Source: Tiliqua scincoides
Lineage: Eukaryota; Chordata; Lepidosauria; Squamata; Scincidae
DNA: 64,000 bases
Assembly: GCF_035046505.1 (NCBI RefSeq)
Contig: NC_089826.1
Location: 5,954,536 to 6,018,535 of the forward strand
Direction: 5' to 3'
In this document: positions 10,056 to 21,185 of the stretch, piece after piece
How the letters are laid out: every line of letters begins with the position of its first letter
Numbering within the stretch: the stretch's first letter is position 1
Notes under the pieces: model-generated
What the model was told of the DNA's origin: nothing
The model's input: the letters and a program-made list of their open reading frames with translations, nothing else
Database searches by the model: none
Translations under genes and position numbers: made by a program

Positions 10056-10272
10056 TTTCTGCGGAATAAGAGGGAAGGAACCCTGAGCTCCTCGGAGAAT
10101 GAATGCAATAACACTGCCAAGGGTTCTGCACAATCAGCGTAAGGTCTAGGCCGCTAACACAACAGGCGCAGTCAGGGCACATGGGCTGGCGCCATCAATG
10201 TGAATGGCTGGAAGCCCCAGGTGCATGCCAGTGGAGCGCCTAGCCCTTCCAGAGTAAGTTGGTCAGTCAACT
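10056..10272. other. Unassigned
   Basis: No element recognised between the hAT MITE and the next 5S SINE. Confidence 0.4.
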
Positions 10273-10590
10273 GTTGCCCTGCATGTGCCTGATCTCGTCT
10301 GATCTTGGAAGCTAAGCAGGGTCAGGCCTGGTTAGTACTTGGATGGGAGACCTCCTGGGAATACCGGGTGCAGTAGGCTTATACCATGATCTGGGAAGCT
10401 AAGCAGGGTCAGGCCTGGTTCGTACTTGGATGGGAGACCGCCTGGGAATACCGGGTGCTGTAGGTTTATACCATGATCTGGGAAGCTAAGCAGGGTCAGG
10501 CCTGGTTAGTACTTGGATGGGAGACCTCCTGGGAATACCGGGTGCAGTAGGCTTATACCATAGTCTTTCGAGACTGAAGGTTGCCAACCA
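10273..10590 (+). mobile_element. 5S-derived SINE, three 5S units and one LINE-A tail
   Basis: It starts with gttgccctgcatgtgcctga like the single copy, then has two extra 5S segments. Unit boundaries (ccat|gatct) fall at 10388 and 10475, and the tail (ccat|agtct) begins at 10562, so the spacing is exactly 87 bp. Each unit keeps the 5S internal promoter. Unit sequences differ slightly (gacctcct against gaccgcct, gcagtaggc against gctgtaggt), and the first and third share variants. Confidence 0.92.
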
Positions 10591-11002
10591 ACAGTCAGTC
10601 AAGAGTGGTTCTGGGGCCTTCTGAGGGAAGATTGGGGCAGGGATTGGGGCCAGCTAGGGGTATGTTGAGGGTCGACTGGGGCAAATATTGGCGTCAGCCG
10701 CTCCACTGATATCCTGTGCCCCCAGCCTGGTCTCGACATGCCCTCTTCCTCTTCTTGGTTTTACTCCAGCTACATAGTCGGTGTGGGTCCGAGGAAACCC
10801 ATTGCTGACTAGGTGGCCTAGTAAAAAGTTTTTTTAAATCTCTCATTGGCCTTTTGGTCTCCCCTTGCTCACAGCATGCTCCATTGGCGCAGCTGCATTC
10901 AGGGGTAGGATTGGGCTGGTAGAGACTCTGTCCGCTTCCAAATGGCACCTTAGCAATGCCAGGGTAAGGCAGTCTTTATTTCCTTGCTGCTCAAGTCCAG
11001 TA
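10591..11002. other. Unassigned
   Basis: GC-moderate sequence without recognisable repeat or coding motif. Confidence 0.4.
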
Positions 11003-11013
11003 ATTCTCAAATA

Positions 11014-11362
11014 TATTGGCAACCTTCAGTCTCGAAAGACTCTGGTATCGCGCTCTGAATGGTGGTTTGGCACAGTGTCTAGTGTGGCTGAAAAGGCCGA
11101 TTTGGGAGTGACAATCCTTTCCACACCGGGAGCAAGTGCAGTCTGTCCCTGGTCTTTCTTCCTGGCTATGGGCCTTCCTACTTTGCCTCTTTGCCTCAGA
11201 CTGTTGGCCAAGTGTCTCTTCAAGCTGGGAAAGGCCATGCTGCACAGCCTGCCTCCAAGCAGGCTGCTCAGAGGCCAGGGTTTCCCACTTGTTGAGGTCC
11301 ATCCCTAAGGCCTTCAGATCCCTCTTGCAGATGTCCTTGTATCGCAGCTGTGGTCTACCTGT
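11014..11362 (-). mobile_element. LINE-A, 5'-truncated copy, 11-bp target duplication
   Basis: The minus strand encodes the region from RPQLRYKDICKRDLK to the C-terminal finger, then the CCAGAG-type tail. A perfect duplication, attctcaaata, flanks it (11003-11013 and 11363-11373). The frame has a few substitutions, and the finger is CSRCGKDCHSQIGLFSH. Confidence 0.88.
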
Positions 11363-11631
11363 ATTCTCAAATAAGGATTGTCTTTACATCAGGCCTGCAA
11401 ATCTGCCTACTAGATCATGAAGTTCCAGAACTAATATTTGGGAGGTATTTCAGAGACAACCAGTGGTTCTCCTTATGAACAGATGAAATTGCCTTCGTCT
11501 GAGTCAATCAGCAATCCATTGAGCTTTATACCATCTAGGCTGACTTACAGCGCATCTCCCAGGCATAGTCTTTCCAAGTATCCACTCCCCAAGGTCCTTT
11601 AACTAAAGATTCAGGGGACTGCACCTAAGGC

Positions 11632-11999
11632 TGTTGGTGGGCCGCTGTGAGATACAGGAAGCTGGACTAGATGGGGCTATGGCCTGATCCAGTGGGGCTG
11701 TTCTTAGGTTCTTAACTACAAATCCCAGGAGGCCTTGCAGGTCTGTTGTTATCTGGTGTGCTCCCTGGGGCATTTGGTGGGCCGCTGTGAGATACAGGAA
11801 GCTGGACTAGATGGGCCTATGGCCTGATCCAGTGGGGCTGTTCTTATGTTCTTAACTACAATTCCCAGGAGGCCTTGCAGGTCTCTTGTTATCTGGTGTG
11901 CTCCCTGGGGCATTTGGTGGGCCGCTGTGAGATACAGGAAGCTGGACTAGATGGGCCTATGGCCTGATCCAGTGACGCTGTTCTTATGCTGTTATGTTA
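11632..11999 (+). repeat. LINE-B 3'-UTR tandem array, three units
   Basis: The first unit is partial (from gttggtgggccgctgtgaga) and two further units follow, each with gatacaggaagctggacta, gatgggcctatggcctgat and ttcttatgttctta. Units are joined by the linker actacaattcccaggaggcc. The end degenerates into ttatgctgttatgttatgtt, typical of CR1 8-bp terminal repeats. There is no LINE coding body. Confidence 0.9.
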
Positions 12000-12002
12000 T
12001 GT

Positions 12003-13327
12003 TCTTTCTGCATGCAAAGCACATGCTCTGTGACTGAGTTATAGTAACTTCTCTCAGGGCCAGACCTCTTGGTGCCTCAGCGAGTGTGCCACAGGTTACC
12101 TGGCACCATTACCTTACCTGGTGATATGCCAACCTCTGCTACTCTGGCAGTCTTGTGTATTGCCCTCCTCTCCTCCACACTTCTGTTTTCTCCCCCTCTT
12201 CCTGGGAAGCAGAAGATCAGTGGAGGTCAGCAGGTGGAGGAAAGTGGGCACCCCTTCTCACTGCTCCTGACCTTCCTGGGTGGCAAGCAAACCCCCTCAA
12301 TGCCCCCGACCTTCCTGGGTAGCTTGTACGAAGCTGGAAATGGCAGCACTACTAGAGTGGGAGTCTCATGGCCTGCTTTGGGACCGAGAAAACCTCTTTG
12401 TCCTCAGGCGAGTAAAGGAAGAGTGAACTTCAACCCCTGGCTGGCCATCATACCAGAGTCACTGGTGAGATGCATTTAGAACACAAGTTGCACAGGCCCG
12501 ATTAACACACAGCACAAGCATCAGCTCTCTCTCCTTTTCATTGCTGAATATTGATATTTTAATAGACTCCTTTTGTATTTGACCACCAAGCTCATTTTTT
12601 CCCCCCTGTACACTTTGCAAGCAATCCAGTCTAATGATTTTCAGTCGCTTACCTGGATTTTCGCCCGGTCCTAGGAGGTAAGGAAAGACACCGTCTGAAA
12701 AGCCTTGAACTACACAGTATGCCTCGATGTGATTTAATGTTCCAAGACAAGGTCTCAGGTGAAAATATCAAAGGAAATACCGAAAGGAGAGAAGGCACAA
12801 AGCTTTGGCCTCCGCAGCAGTTGGGCATCACACTTGTTGACCTTTGTATGAAGAAAGGGTTGGCAATTAGTTTTGAGTTTGAATCACTCCACCAGTCAGA
12901 AAGGCAGAGAATGAAGATTTAGGGGGAAAGGTTCTTGAAACTGTATAATCAGAAGGGCTGGCTGAATATGAAATTCTGACTAGTCCCATTAATCTCCGCA
13001 GGAAACACTGAATGATTTGTCAAAGGCTTTCTCAGCAGAGACCAAAAGGGCTGATGGCAGACTTGGCAGAGGACACAAAACCACCGACTCTCCTTCTCGA
13101 TTTTACCATAGAGCAACACATTCCATCAGTATCACCCCAATACATATTCAAGGCCATTACGAGGAATTTCAACACCATCTTTGGAGCCCACCTACCTACC
13201 TTCCTGCCTGCCCCGTACATTGCTGCAATTTTTAAAAATTATGTTGTACTTCTTAAATGTTGATTCTGCCCTTCCTTCAGCAAACACAGAGTGACTTCCC
13301 AGGGAGCTCCTAAAAATAAGAGACAAT
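12003..13327. other. Unassigned
   Basis: No repeat recognised. A 136-codon frame at 12069-12479 (plus) has a hydrophobic start but no known motif and no supporting signals, so I did not call it. Confidence 0.45.
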
Positions 13328-13495
13328 GGGCCCAATTTTCCAGCACCGGTGCAGCCGCAATGCAGCCCCAAGGTAAGGGAACAAATGTTCCCATACCTTA
13401 AGGAGGCCTCTGTGATTGCTGCCCCACCACAAGATGCAGTGCATGCCCCATTGGCACAGCTACCCCGGCACTGGAAAATTGGATAGGACTAGGAC
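13328..13495. mobile_element. Short MITE, GGGCCCAATCCTA family (about 170 bp)
   Basis: It matches the copy at 61977-62152 through most of its length (aacaaatgttcccatac, accacaagatgcagtgca, ggcactggaaaattgga). Its ends are gggcccaattttcc and the complement ggaaaattggatagga. It is non-coding, and a third diverged copy is at 56878-57028. Confidence 0.7.
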
Positions 13496-14297
13496 CAAAG
13501 CCTCCAATAGTTGTGGACAACATGAGGTTTATTGGAAAGAATTCGAAAATGAAAAGGAGGAGGGGGGGTTGTAAACAGGAGAACTTTGTCCCACTGGGGA
13601 ATATTTTTAATAGTGTTTTCTCAACTGTTTCCCAGCAGTCTAACATCTGACCAGGTTATGGTGGACAACAAGTTGATGCTCAATGCCTAATTTAGGATCT
13701 GGCTTTTCCAAGTTTTTATATGTTCAGAGCTGATAATGGTGTAGCAGTTAAAACAAATACTGTGCATATTTATTTAATATGCCTGAAACGGGCTCTCCGT
13801 TCTTGAGGATGTCAGCTTTTGGAGCGTCACAAGATTTGGAAGCACAAGTGCATCCAGACAATACCCCAGGCTCATTCTCAGCAGGGGAAGTTCCCTGTAA
13901 GGACTGTAACATATACACTTTCTGAACATAGCAAACACAGCCATGTCCCAACATGGTCATCGGGTCTCTCTCCAGGAAAACACATGTTGAAAATTAGGCC
14001 AAAAGCATTCCTAATGCGAAGGAGAAACAATTAAATAGGCAGAGGGGGCTATCAAAGGAACACTTAATTGTGACTAATTGATAAAATATCCGTGCTTGCT
14101 AATCAATACAGCTGCTGTTAGGTTAATAGGCCTTATCAATGTTATTTATGTTTGCATATTTGCCAGCTTTGGAATTCATGCGAAGCTGAAAAGGGGCTGT
14201 TTTGCTGTAGTCTTGATTATATAGTCAAGGACTAACTCAGGGTCGTCGAGAATCAATTGCAAGAGTAAGCTTCACACCGAGGGCTGAAAGTTGAGCC
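13496..14297. other. Unassigned; candidate conserved non-coding block 14030-14235
   Basis: Nothing coding was recognised. 14030-14235 is AT-rich, repeat-free, and dense in TAATTG, ATTGATAA, AATCAAT and TATTTATG motifs, so an enhancer-like element is possible. Conservation is untested. Confidence 0.35.
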
Positions 14298-14395
14298 TTT
14301 AGGGCTGCAAACCTCTATGCACTTTCCTGGGAGTAAGGCCCTTTGGACAAAAGAGAACTTGCATCTGGGTACATATGCATAGTTCTGTGCTGGGA
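14298..14395. mobile_element. Small MITE fragment (GGGCTGCAATCCTA family)
   Basis: The text gggctgcaaacctctatgca and actttcctgggagtaaggcc resembles the copies at 31168-31290 and 55531-55617. It is partial. Confidence 0.45.
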
Positions 14396-14695
14396 CAGCC
14401 CAATCCTGAGCTGACCTTTGCACTGAGACTGCTGCCGCGCTGAAACGGCTGCTGTGGCATCCTGTGCGCAAGAGGGCGGTCGCTGGCATCCCCTTGGGCT
14501 GCTGTAGAATCAAGATCTTCCCTGTTGGGCTGCGTGGCCCAATACGGAGCTCAGGATCCGACAGAACTCTCCTTCCTGCCCCGGTCCCTCAGCTGGCGCT
14601 AAGGGATCACAAATGTGTTTTGCCACACATTTGCGACGCTGTGCGCCGGCAGCGAGTTGGCGTGCACCATTTAGGATTAGACCCTAAGTTCCCAC
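14396..14695. mobile_element. GC-rich MITE, CCCAATCCTGA family
   Basis: Ends agcccaatcctgagct and accatttaggattagaccct are inverted. The interior shares cacatttgcgacgctgtgc-type text with the copies at 35271 and 43483. No transposase is present, and the superfamily is not determined. Confidence 0.6.
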
Positions 14696-14781
14696 AGCGT
14701 TGCACCAAAGGCTTTACGTTATGCAGGCCTTTGAACACCAAATGGCACCTAAGGCAGGGACGGCCTTAAGGCAATCTCTTA

Positions 14782-16451
14782 GGTCTCTTGTTATCTGGTG
14801 TGCTCCCTGGGGCATTTGGTGGGCCGCTGTGAGATACAGGAAGCTGGACTAGATGGGCCTGTGGCCTGATCCAGTGGGGCTGTTCTTATGTTCTTAACTA
14901 CAATTCCCAGGAAGCCTTGCAGGTCTCTTGTTATCTGGTGTGCTCCCTGGGGCATTTGGTGGGCTGCTGTGAGATACAGGAAGCTGGACTAGATGGGCCT
15001 GTGGCCTGATCCAGTGGGGCTGTTCTTATGTTCTTAACTACAATTCCCAGGAAGCCTTGCAGGTCTCTTGTTATCTGGTGTGCTCCCTGGGGCATTTGGT
15101 GGGCCGCTGTGAGATACAGGAAGCTGGACTAGATGGGCCTGTGGCCTGATCCAGTGGGGCTGTTCTTATGTTCTTAACTACAATTCCCAGGAAGCCTTGC
15201 AGGTCTCTTGTTATCTGGTGTGCTCCCTGGGGCATTTGGTGGGCCGCTGTGAGATACAGGAAGCTGGACTAGATGGGCCTGTGGCCTGATCCAGTGGGGC
15301 TGTTCTTATGTTCTTAACTACAATTCCCAGGAAGCCTTGCAGGTCTCTTGTTATCTGGTGTGCTCCCTGGGGCATTTGGTGGGCCGCTGTGAGATACAGG
15401 AAGCTGGACTAGATGGGCCTTTGGCCTGATCCAGTGGGGCTGTGCTTATGTTCTTAAACTACAATTCCCAGGAAGCCTTGCAGGTCTCTTGTTATCTGGT
15501 GTGCTCCCTGGGGCATTTGGTGGGCCGCTGTGAGATACAGGAAGCTGGACTAGATGGGCCTATGGCCTGATCCAGTGGGGCTGTGCTTGTGTTCTTAAAC
15601 TACAATTCCCAGGAGGCCTTGCAGGTCTCTTGTTACCTGGTGTGCTCCCTGGGGCATTTGGTGGGCCGCTGTGAGATACAGGAAGCTGGACTAGATGGGC
15701 CTGTGGCCTGATCCAGTGGGGCTGTTCTTATGTTCTTAACTACAATTCCCAGGAAGCCTTGCAGGTCTCTTGTTATCTGGTGTGCTCCCTGGGGCATTTG
15801 GTGGGCCGCTGTGAGATACAGGAAGCTGGACTAGATGGGCCTGTGGCCTGATCCAGTGGGACTGTGCTTATGTTCTTAAACTACAATTCCCAGGAGGCCT
15901 TGCAGGTCTTCTTGTTATCTGGTGTGCTCCCTGGGGCATTTGGTGGGCCGCTGTGAGATACAGGAAGCTGGACTAGATGGGCCTGTGGCCTGAGCCAGTG
16001 GGGCTGTGCTTGTGTTCTTAAACTACAATTCCCAGGAGGCCTTGCAGGTCTCTTGTTACTTGGTGTGCTCCCTGGGGCATTTGGTGGGCCGCTGTGAGAT
16101 ACAGGAAGCTGGACTAGATGGGCCTGTGGCCTGAGCCAGTGGGGCTGTGCTTGTGTTCTTAAACTACAATTCCCAGGAGGCCTTGCAGGTCTCTTGTTAC
16201 TTGGTGTGCTCCCTGGGGCATTTGGTGGGCTGCTGTGAGATACAGGAAGCTGGACTAGATGGGCCTGTGGCCTGATCCAGTGGGGCTGTGCTTATGTTCT
16301 TAAACTACAATTCCCAGGAAGCCTTGCAGGTCTCTTGTTATCTGGTGTGCTCCCTGGGGCATTTGGTGGGCCGCTGTGAGATACAGGAAGCTGGACTAGA
16401 TGGGCCTGTGGCCTGATCCAGTGGGGCTGTGCTTATGTTCTTATGCTCTTA
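14782..16451 (+). repeat. LINE-B 3'-UTR satellite, twelve units of 140-142 bp
   Basis: Units begin (ggtctcttgtta) at 14782, 14922, 15062, 15202, 15342, 15483, 15624, 15764, 15905, 16047, 16188 and 16329. Each contains the CR1-type 3' UTR (gtgctccctggggcatttgg, gatacaggaagctggacta, gcctgatccagtgg, ttcttatgttctta) followed by the linker actacaattcccaggaagcc. Units 1-4 end ttcttaacta. Most later units have gtgctta/gtgcttg and ttcttaaacta, so subtypes are clustered and partly alternate. No LINE coding body is attached at either end. The array ends in cttatgttcttatgctctta. Confidence 0.95.
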
Positions 16452-17007
16452 ATCTGATCAATTTGGTCAAATTGGCCCCTGTGCCTGGAGGAGCCCCTGC
16501 AGCAGACACCTCACTCTGTAGCTGATGTGCTGACATGTGAGATTCCTGAACTAAACATCCCATCTGCTGCTGATGTCATGGCTGACCCTGTTTTGTTACA
16601 TGTTATTTGGGCTTGAACATCAGGTCAGTGTGAGGGAGGTGGCCCTCCATCCCCAACAGATTGCATTCATAGGTAATTCTACCGCAACCTCCTGGGAACT
16701 GTCGGTGCGAAGCACCTGTGAGGTCGGTTTCATCGTCAGACGTGTTTCATATCTGTATGGAACCGCTGGGAGAGATCAGCCAGTACTTTGAAGTTGGATG
16801 TTAACAATATGTTACCGGCTCCCAGCTTCACATTTCATGAACTAATCGCCCACGAACAGCTGCCGCAGGTCTGCAATTGCGCTTGAAAGTGGTGGATTGA
16901 ATGGATTAGGTTGGACAGACTGAAGTGGAAGCCGGATAATATGGAAGTGGTGCAGATTAGGAATCTCAGGGCTCTGAATGTTGCAGTGTTACTGTTATAG
17001 TCTAGTT
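16452..17007. other. Unassigned
   Basis: No repeat or exon recognised. Confidence 0.4.
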
Positions 17008-17369
17008 CAGGGATGTCAAACATAAGGCCTGGGGGCCCAGATGGGGCCCATGGAAGCTCTTTATTGCCCCCCCCCCCAGGTTCTCCCAGCAATGCCATCA
17101 GCTGCACTGTCATTGCTGAAAGTCTGGCCCTCATGAGAACACAGCTCTCCTGTATCTTGGAAATATACTCAAGATTTGCACACTTTCTGTTCTGTCATTT
17201 GCAGCTAATGAATTGCTAAGTGGGGGGGAAGGGCCAATTTCCAGTCATGACCAGTTTAATGACATCACTTCCTGCTTAATGACATCCTTCTGGCCCTCAG
17301 CAGGCATCATGAATTCGGCTATTCATCAGGCTATTTGGCCCATGGTATGAAATGAGTTTGCCACCCCTG
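17008..17369. mobile_element. hAT-type MITE, CAGGGGTGTCAAAC family
   Basis: The left end cagggatgtcaaacataagg and the right end gagtttgccacccctg are inverted. Flanking 8-mers (gtctagtt, gtgtcggt) match at only 5 of 8 positions, so the insertion is older or one edge is eroded. It contains a C-run (17067-17078) and is non-coding. Confidence 0.65.
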
Positions 17370-19237
17370 GTGTCGGTGGAGATTGGGGTTCTTTCTAGAT
17401 CAGGCCTGGCTCCTAGCTGTACAGAGGGTGATAGCAGTGGCCACGATTCCCTTCTTGCCACTGTTGTGAAGACTGCATCTCTTTTTGGAGATAATTTGCT
17501 TTTCACCTGTAGCGGGTGATTTCATAAGACTCTCAGAATTGCTCGAGGATGTACAGAAAAACCTTCTCCGGAATGTTCCAAAGTGTGTCAACCCCATTAT
17601 CTCTGTCCGTTTTTTGTACAAATGGGAACTTCTCCACCTGGTTTCAAGAGAAAGAGAAGCTGACTGAAGCCGTAAATGGCGATTGGACATATCCAGTGGA
17701 AACTTTGATGTCTTCCTTTGGAGAAGCACATCCCCGTGCTACATTGCAGTCTGCTTGAAACTTCTCTCCGTTTCAAAAAGAGGAGTTTGCCATGCCACAA
17801 GGGAGGCTGAAACACAATCCAGATCTCTCATGGGTACCCCAGAACTAGTCATGCACTTCTTTGGATTCAACTTATAATCTAAGGACACTCCAACTTATTG
17901 TATATTGAAAGGGCAAAAGTCCCCATTTCGGAATTAAACTTGGAGAGTCATTAAATGTTTCAGTTTTATGACATTGCATCTGTCCTTTGATCATTCATAG
18001 AGAGCGCATAGTGGTGGTTCTGCCTTTGGGAAGCCCTTTTGCTCACCATGTGGTGACTTTAATAGCACTTAACACCACTGAACTTCCCCCCCCCATGTCT
18101 CTTTCTAGCCACATTTTCACAGGCTGCATAACATGTCATATTTTAAAAGCATCCTCAAGAAAGGATCTTTTCTCCCCGACACTTTCAACTTCCAGATGCA
18201 GAACCCTGGTCCTCTATTAACACACAAGATGAAAGCAATTGCTCCAAATGCCTTGGGAAAAAAAGACTTTTTTCCACCTCTATCGCTCACACCAACCAAG
18301 ATGTCACCTTTCAACATAAATGTGAAGGACTGTTTGTCTTCTGATGCACCAAGAGGAGCTGCCAAGGTGGCTTGCAACTTGCACATCAAACAGAAGCAAC
18401 TTAAGGTATTTTTACAGAAAATGAGAGTCGAAAGGTGAGATCTGAAAGTTTAGTTGACGCTCGGATAGAAAAGCAGGCTGAGATGTTTCAAGAGAGGTTT
18501 TTTCAGAGGCGGTGATGAGTAAACAGGGTTTTTCAAATTGGTAATTTCCGCAATTTTGAATCCTTTCATATGCCTACAGATGCTTCTTCTGTCCCTTTGA
18601 ATTTCCCCTTGGTTCATTTTATCTTACTTGCCTCCGTTCATTTCCTAATGGACTTTGATGTGACATTTTGCACGGGTTGGCTTGTAGCTTGCTATGCCTG
18701 GATTTTGTAGCACATTGCGGTCGGTTGATCTAGTCTTTCAGCTACCATTTCCAGCTCACTGAGCCATTTCATTCATTAAACCTCTGCGAGAATCCTGCTT
18801 GTGAAACTCAAAATCTGAGATATATCTGACATCAGTCTGGATAATATTGCATGTTCAGTGGATAAACTTGAACATGGTTTCCTTGATCTAAAAAATATAG
18901 AATCTTCAAGGCACCCATTGCAAAGAAGTCCAAACATGTGATAGAGATACAATTGACTATATTACACTTCTTTTGTTGTATCTGGTCTACTAGAGCCAAA
19001 GAGATCAAAAGCCCAATCTCATGATCCATCAGCATAAGTCCTGGACTGATGAAAGGAAAGCCATTCTGCTGTTCTGAGGGTCTCAGCTGCCAGGACAAAT
19101 GGCCCACTGAACCTCCTTCACGCCCTTGTTGCCACTGATGAGTCAGTGTTGGGAGTAAATTAGAGGAAGATTCAGGTGGGCCTGGCTGGGGGCCAGGGGA
19201 AGGATCTCAGTGGCAGCTGCACATGTCAAGATCCTAC
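17370..19237. other. Unassigned, mostly single-copy
   Basis: About 1.9 kb without recognised elements. Frames of 101 codons (18133-18438, plus) and 109 codons (17400-17729, minus) show no known motif. Confidence 0.45.
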
Positions 19238-19440
19238 CCCCCTTCCTGGTCCAGACCTGCCCCCACGAGTCTCCAAAGGTCCAAATACACCAGTGCTATG
19301 TTTAAACAGGACACCATCAAACACCTCTGGAAGGAGTGGCATAAAGGATTGACCAGTTCAGGCACTGGCCAAAGGCCCATCAAAACCCATGCCAGGACTT
19401 ATGGCAGCAAAAGAGCTAGGATAGATGCAAGGAGATCCAT
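19238..19440 (+). repeat. Unidentified dispersed repeat, copy 1
   Basis: It shares a colinear series of blocks with 21031-21180: ggtccaa.tacaccag, gaacaggat.ccatc, acacctc, ggagtggcataa, ggattg, cagttcagg, ccaaaggcccatca. I cannot assign a family. Confidence 0.6.
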
Positions 19441-19809
19441 TGGAGGCCAGGCAACCTATGGAAAAGTCAATTAAGAAAAGGTGTTGGAATAATATACAAT
19501 TGGACTCCCCGTTATTTAATTGAGCTTTGGGAAAATAATATTACTGGCACTTGCCTGTATACAGCCAAGTCTAGAGAGGGGCCACCCACAAAGCAGAAAA
19601 GCAGCAAGATGGAGATTGTGAATCAGAGAAGAAACTGCATCATACAATCACTTGCCCCGTGACATTCAATATTTTCAACCCCAAATGCTATTGATTCTCC
19701 AAGGTTGAAGACCAGAAGTGGCTTTCCCAGCCCTGCTGACCCCTGGGAGATCCTTTTAACTGTGATGTTAAAAGTGATGTTGCTAGCAGGATGCAGGCCA
19801 CACTGACTG

Positions 19810-20132
19810 ATGTGCACGGGCGGGGGGTGGGGGGGTCTGACACCACCACTGGCCATTTTTTTTTTTAAATCTTGATATATTCAAAAAAATGCCATCATGT
19901 TATATATCATTTGATGTGTAATTTCATGCAGAATGGAATGAAGCAAACTGCATTGAAATATCTCTGTTCTATCCAAAATTAAAGCCAAAAAACCAGTGGG
20001 GGTGGGCAATGGTTCATCACTATGCCCATCACTCAAGATGCTGCTGCGCCCACTGCATGGAAGGAGGTCCATCAGGGGAGAGACACACACTGGCCTCCTG
20101 CAGTGGGTGACCCAAACCGTAGTGACGCCACT
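19810..20132. mobile_element. hAT MITE, CAGTGGCGTCACTA family
   Basis: It has the same architecture as 9205-10055: ggtctgacaccaccact near the left, atgttatatatcatttgatg, taatttcatgcagaa, aatatctctgttctatc, and the right end gtagtgacgccactc. The left edge is uncertain because of G-runs. Confidence 0.7.
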
Positions 20133-20960
20133 CCCAAGGACTGAACATGGCTGGTCTGTGTTGTGTGAAGGACACAGCTGTCATCTCCCAGGAAGCCACA
20201 TCTGCCTGGAGTGCAACCTGTGGGGACCAAACCCACTGAGAAGTTCTTTTGGTGATTTGACGTTTTGGTGGCTGCAAGCGCAGCCAGTGCTTAGCATTGA
20301 AAACGAAGGATGTAAGCGATTCAGCACTTGCTTCAGGTCTCTGGCATGTGCGTCGCTCACCTTCTTCCCCCCAGGACCGTGTGATAGATGAGGAGAACTG
20401 ACATAACATATCGCAGGCAGCTCCTCAGGCCACTGCGGGCTGGCTTGGTGAATGTCACGGGGCCCTTGCTTTGCCGTCCTTCTTTTTTTCGTCCCTATAC
20501 GAGGTTGACGTATTAATTGTTAGCTCGCGACTAATCCTCGCTCACGGGAAACCAAACGCCTACCGGAAAGAAAGGGCTTCGGCAGGCCTAAACTCCTGCT
20601 AAAATATGTGGGTAATTAAAGAGTGAAATATCAAATGGCCTCCATTAAAAAGGGCAACACAGTGACAGCATGTCGGGTGACTCGTTCACACAGTATTTAC
20701 TTTTTCTAATAAAGCCTCATGACCACCAGGTCTAAATTATTCAACACGGTCCTGGGTTCTCCTCCAGCCTTAACCGAAAAAAAACCCGTTCTTCTCCAGC
20801 CGTTCCTTTATGGAGAATGCAATATTATTAGCATAATTCAACTGGCGGCAGGTACAAAGCACCCTTCGGCTTTCCAAAACTCATTTCCCAAGAATTATTT
20901 TGGAATCAGATTGTTCCTCAATGTTCATACTGTTCTATCCTTATCTTTATCAGGATAGAA
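20133..20960. other. Unassigned; candidate conserved non-coding blocks
   Basis: 20500-20720 is repeat-free with gggtaattaaagagtgaaat and cagtatttactttttctaat. The neighbourhood of 20820-20960 is similar. Conservation is untested. Confidence 0.35.
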
Positions 20961-21015
20961 TTTAAGCTGTGGATTTTGAGTTGTGGCTTGATCGCTCTAT
21001 CCTACAACGCAAGAC

Positions 21016-21185
21016 TTGGCTCTCTGGATCAGGCAAAGGTCCAACTACACCAGCACTGCGTTTGAACAGGATGCCATCGAACACCTCCGCAGGAGTGGCA
21101 TAAGGGATTGGTCAGTTCAGGTACTGACCAAAGGCCCATCAGCACCCATCAAAGGTCCTGCCTGGCTAAACCAACCCCTGAACTC
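21016..21185 (+). repeat. Unidentified dispersed repeat, copy 2
   Basis: The second copy of the family described at 19238-19440, roughly 75-80 percent similar by eye and more GC-rich downstream. No termini or target duplication were found. Confidence 0.6.

Noticed and set aside
12069-12479. 136-codon open frame with a hydrophobic N-terminus
   Set aside because: No recognised motif, no splice sites or promoter, single copy in non-coding surroundings; probably chance.
14782-16451. A CRISPR-like array
   Set aside because: Units are 140 bp, the whole unit repeats with no unique spacers, and it matches a LINE 3' UTR in a vertebrate genome.
18133-18438. 101-codon open frame
   Set aside because: No known motif and no splice-site support.
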